From assembly GCF_000002995.4 (NCBI RefSeq), contig NW_025062479.1:7185221-7249220 (forward strand): DNA of 64,000 nt, read 5' to 3'. Each line of letters begins with the position of its first letter. Position 1 is the stretch's first letter. Of the stretch, positions 62,464-64,000 are shown in pieces. Made by a program: the position numbers and the translations under genes. The notes below the pieces were generated by a model. That model made no database searches. It saw nothing but the letters and a program-made list of their open reading frames with translations, and had not been told where the DNA came from. Source of the DNA: Brugia malayi. Taxonomy: Eukaryota > Nematoda > Chromadorea > Rhabditida > Onchocercidae.

Positions 62464-64000
62464 TTTGAACCAGTACCTAGAAATAAGGCAAATATATTCC
62501 GTCAAAGGTATATGTGTATGTAACCATACTTGAAATGGAGCTAATTGGTACTGAGAGGTAGGTTATTCTCATGTATCTCACACTAAGTCTGGTCAGTTAT
62601 TTAGGCCTCTTAGCAAAGATCCATTCTATGTATCACTGGGCGTAAAGCATGCTAAAAGAGCTTAGTTAGGCGAACATTAGGCTACACAAGGAAGGTAGTG
62701 TATACGAGTAAACGAAAATAACCAACACCAGCATGGACGACCCTTAAATTATCAACTGGAAAGTTTACGTGGAGTGATTTCAACATATCTTCTGAAAAGT
62801 GTGTGACCCGAAGCATACGGATGGGACATTACGGGTAGTCAAGATTTTAAAGTTCCAAAAGAGCGAATCTTTAAACCACCAAAATATAGGAAATGCAATA
62901 AACATATAAATATAAAAAGTGATAATCAGCTAAAACACTTCATTTGATCCTTACACCATATATAGATCACACTGCCGGTGAGGCTTGTGAAAGCTTTAAT
63001 TTCAAATGAAATATACATATACCAGTTAATTGTTGTTTCCGTCTCTGTGAAAGCAACATCAAAACAACATGATGGACTATCATTAAAGGCATATGCTGCA
63101 GTTTTCAAATAGTTGGTGGTGAAAGTGACCTTCTTATAAGTAAATTATATGAGATAATCGGCATTTTCAAGATCCGTGACAGTTCTGGCGAAGTTCCTAC
63201 ATGCATCTTCTATTCAATCCTAATTTCTAAATCAGTAACTTTTAAATTAATTCGTATGCTTCAAGAAATTCAATGTGTGCATTTATATGAATTGTTTTTA
63301 TGTGAATATGAATACGAATATTGCACATATTTTTTTTCTTTTCATGCTTCTACTCATTCTGTTCTTCGGCGTTAAAGAATGCTGTTCTGTGTAATCACAG
63401 CATGCTGAAATGCTATAACAAATAAAGCCAAGTACTGACTGCTCTGAAATTTAGTATCCGAATGTATTAATAGGGAGAACACGATAAATGTGAAATAGAT
63501 TAGTATTGTATTATTTTTACTTAGTATATGTTATTAAGAATGCAAACAGAAGTTAATTTCCTGTGGCATCCATCGTGAAACGTAGGTATCTTTTTAACCA
63601 ACTTGCTTAAAATGAAAATGTTGGGAATTGTGAAACGAAGCAAAAAGTTTAAGACTAAAATGATAGGTACTCTGTGTCGATTCCAGGTTAAGAATCGAGG
63701 GAAAAGGGAGGAGGAATGCAAAAGTATCATCGTGAAATTCGCATTTAACAACTGAGTACTGCAATCCAAGAATATGAAATCGATTACTGAGAAATTTCTG
63801 GAAGTAAGGCCGCCAAGAATACTACAAGTGTAAACCTGTAAGACACAGTAGGGAAAAGCTGACGTCCGCTCACTTAATCAGAAGCTTTTGCCGTTCAACT
63901 ACTCTTGATCGATATTCAAATTTTTGTTATAGACTGCACAAGCTATTTCAGATTACGCATCACCTTCCAGCTCATTATTTTGCAAGTGGAAGCTTTGCGC
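62464..64000. other. 5' flank of NOL10, no gene supported
   Basis: The first 13 nt belong to the NOL10 leader up to the acceptor at about 62477. The rest is AT-rich with short frames on both strands (for example 63521-63769 minus) lacking motifs or splice signals. The promoter of NOL10 is presumably here. Confidence 0.5.

Noticed and set aside
1..64000. Bacterial (Wolbachia-type) insertions, CRISPR arrays, rRNA or intact transposons
   Set aside because: No recognisable bacterial genes, spaced direct repeats, rRNA cores, transposase/RT motifs or terminal inverted repeats were seen by eye. A database search would be needed to exclude short decayed pieces.

Overview
The window is AT-rich eukaryotic DNA, about 70% AT by eye, with compact multi-exon genes, GT-AG introns mostly 70-500 bp long, and T-rich TTTCAG/TTGCAG acceptors. 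Most gene starts have an AG splice acceptor 4-57 nt upstream of the ATG. Together with the gene content (two DEG/ENaC channels, a long Ro60, a STAC-like adaptor, NOL10) this points to a nematode. The low gene density and poly-T tracts would suit a filarial or other spirurid species. The species cannot be named from sequence alone, and no bacterial (for example Wolbachia-derived) segment was recognised.

Layout. 1-3.2 kb: the 3' end of an unidentified plus-strand gene (the window opens on a GTAAGT donor), with an unrelated antisense exon inside its last long intron. 3.2-8.3 kb: no intact gene, one decayed reading frame. 8.3-13.0 kb and 15.5-19.4 kb: two complete, diverged DEG/ENaC channel genes in tandem on the minus strand (604 and 549 codons). 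20.5-26.1 kb: complete Ro60/TROVE gene, minus strand, 676 codons. 28.2-35.7 kb: minus-strand gene with two SH3-type domains at its C-terminus, best matched to the STAC family. 35.7-50.4 kb: gene-poor, with one GC-rich island at about 49.2-49.8 kb and scattered degenerate frames. 53.7-57.1 kb: plus-strand ankyrin-repeat gene resembling espin/forked, possibly with an upstream exon at 50.4 kb. 57.9-62.5 kb: complete NOL10/Enp2 gene, minus strand, 719 codons, convergent with the ankyrin gene. 62.5-64 kb: nothing supported.

Exon models were built by hand from reading frame, splice sites and intron phase. For DEG/ENaC A and B, Ro60, NOL10 and the ankyrin gene every junction keeps phase and the summed CDS is a multiple of three, which is the main internal check. 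Functionally the block mixes membrane excitability (two cation channels; a STAC-type adaptor, whose relatives regulate L-type calcium channels) with RNA housekeeping (Ro60 small-RNA quality control, NOL10 in small-subunit rRNA processing). Nothing ties them into one pathway. The most interesting items are a pair of apparently mutually exclusive 31-nt exons in the STAC-like gene, a partial exon duplication inside NOL10, two GC-AG introns at conserved junctions, and charged insertions in Ro60.
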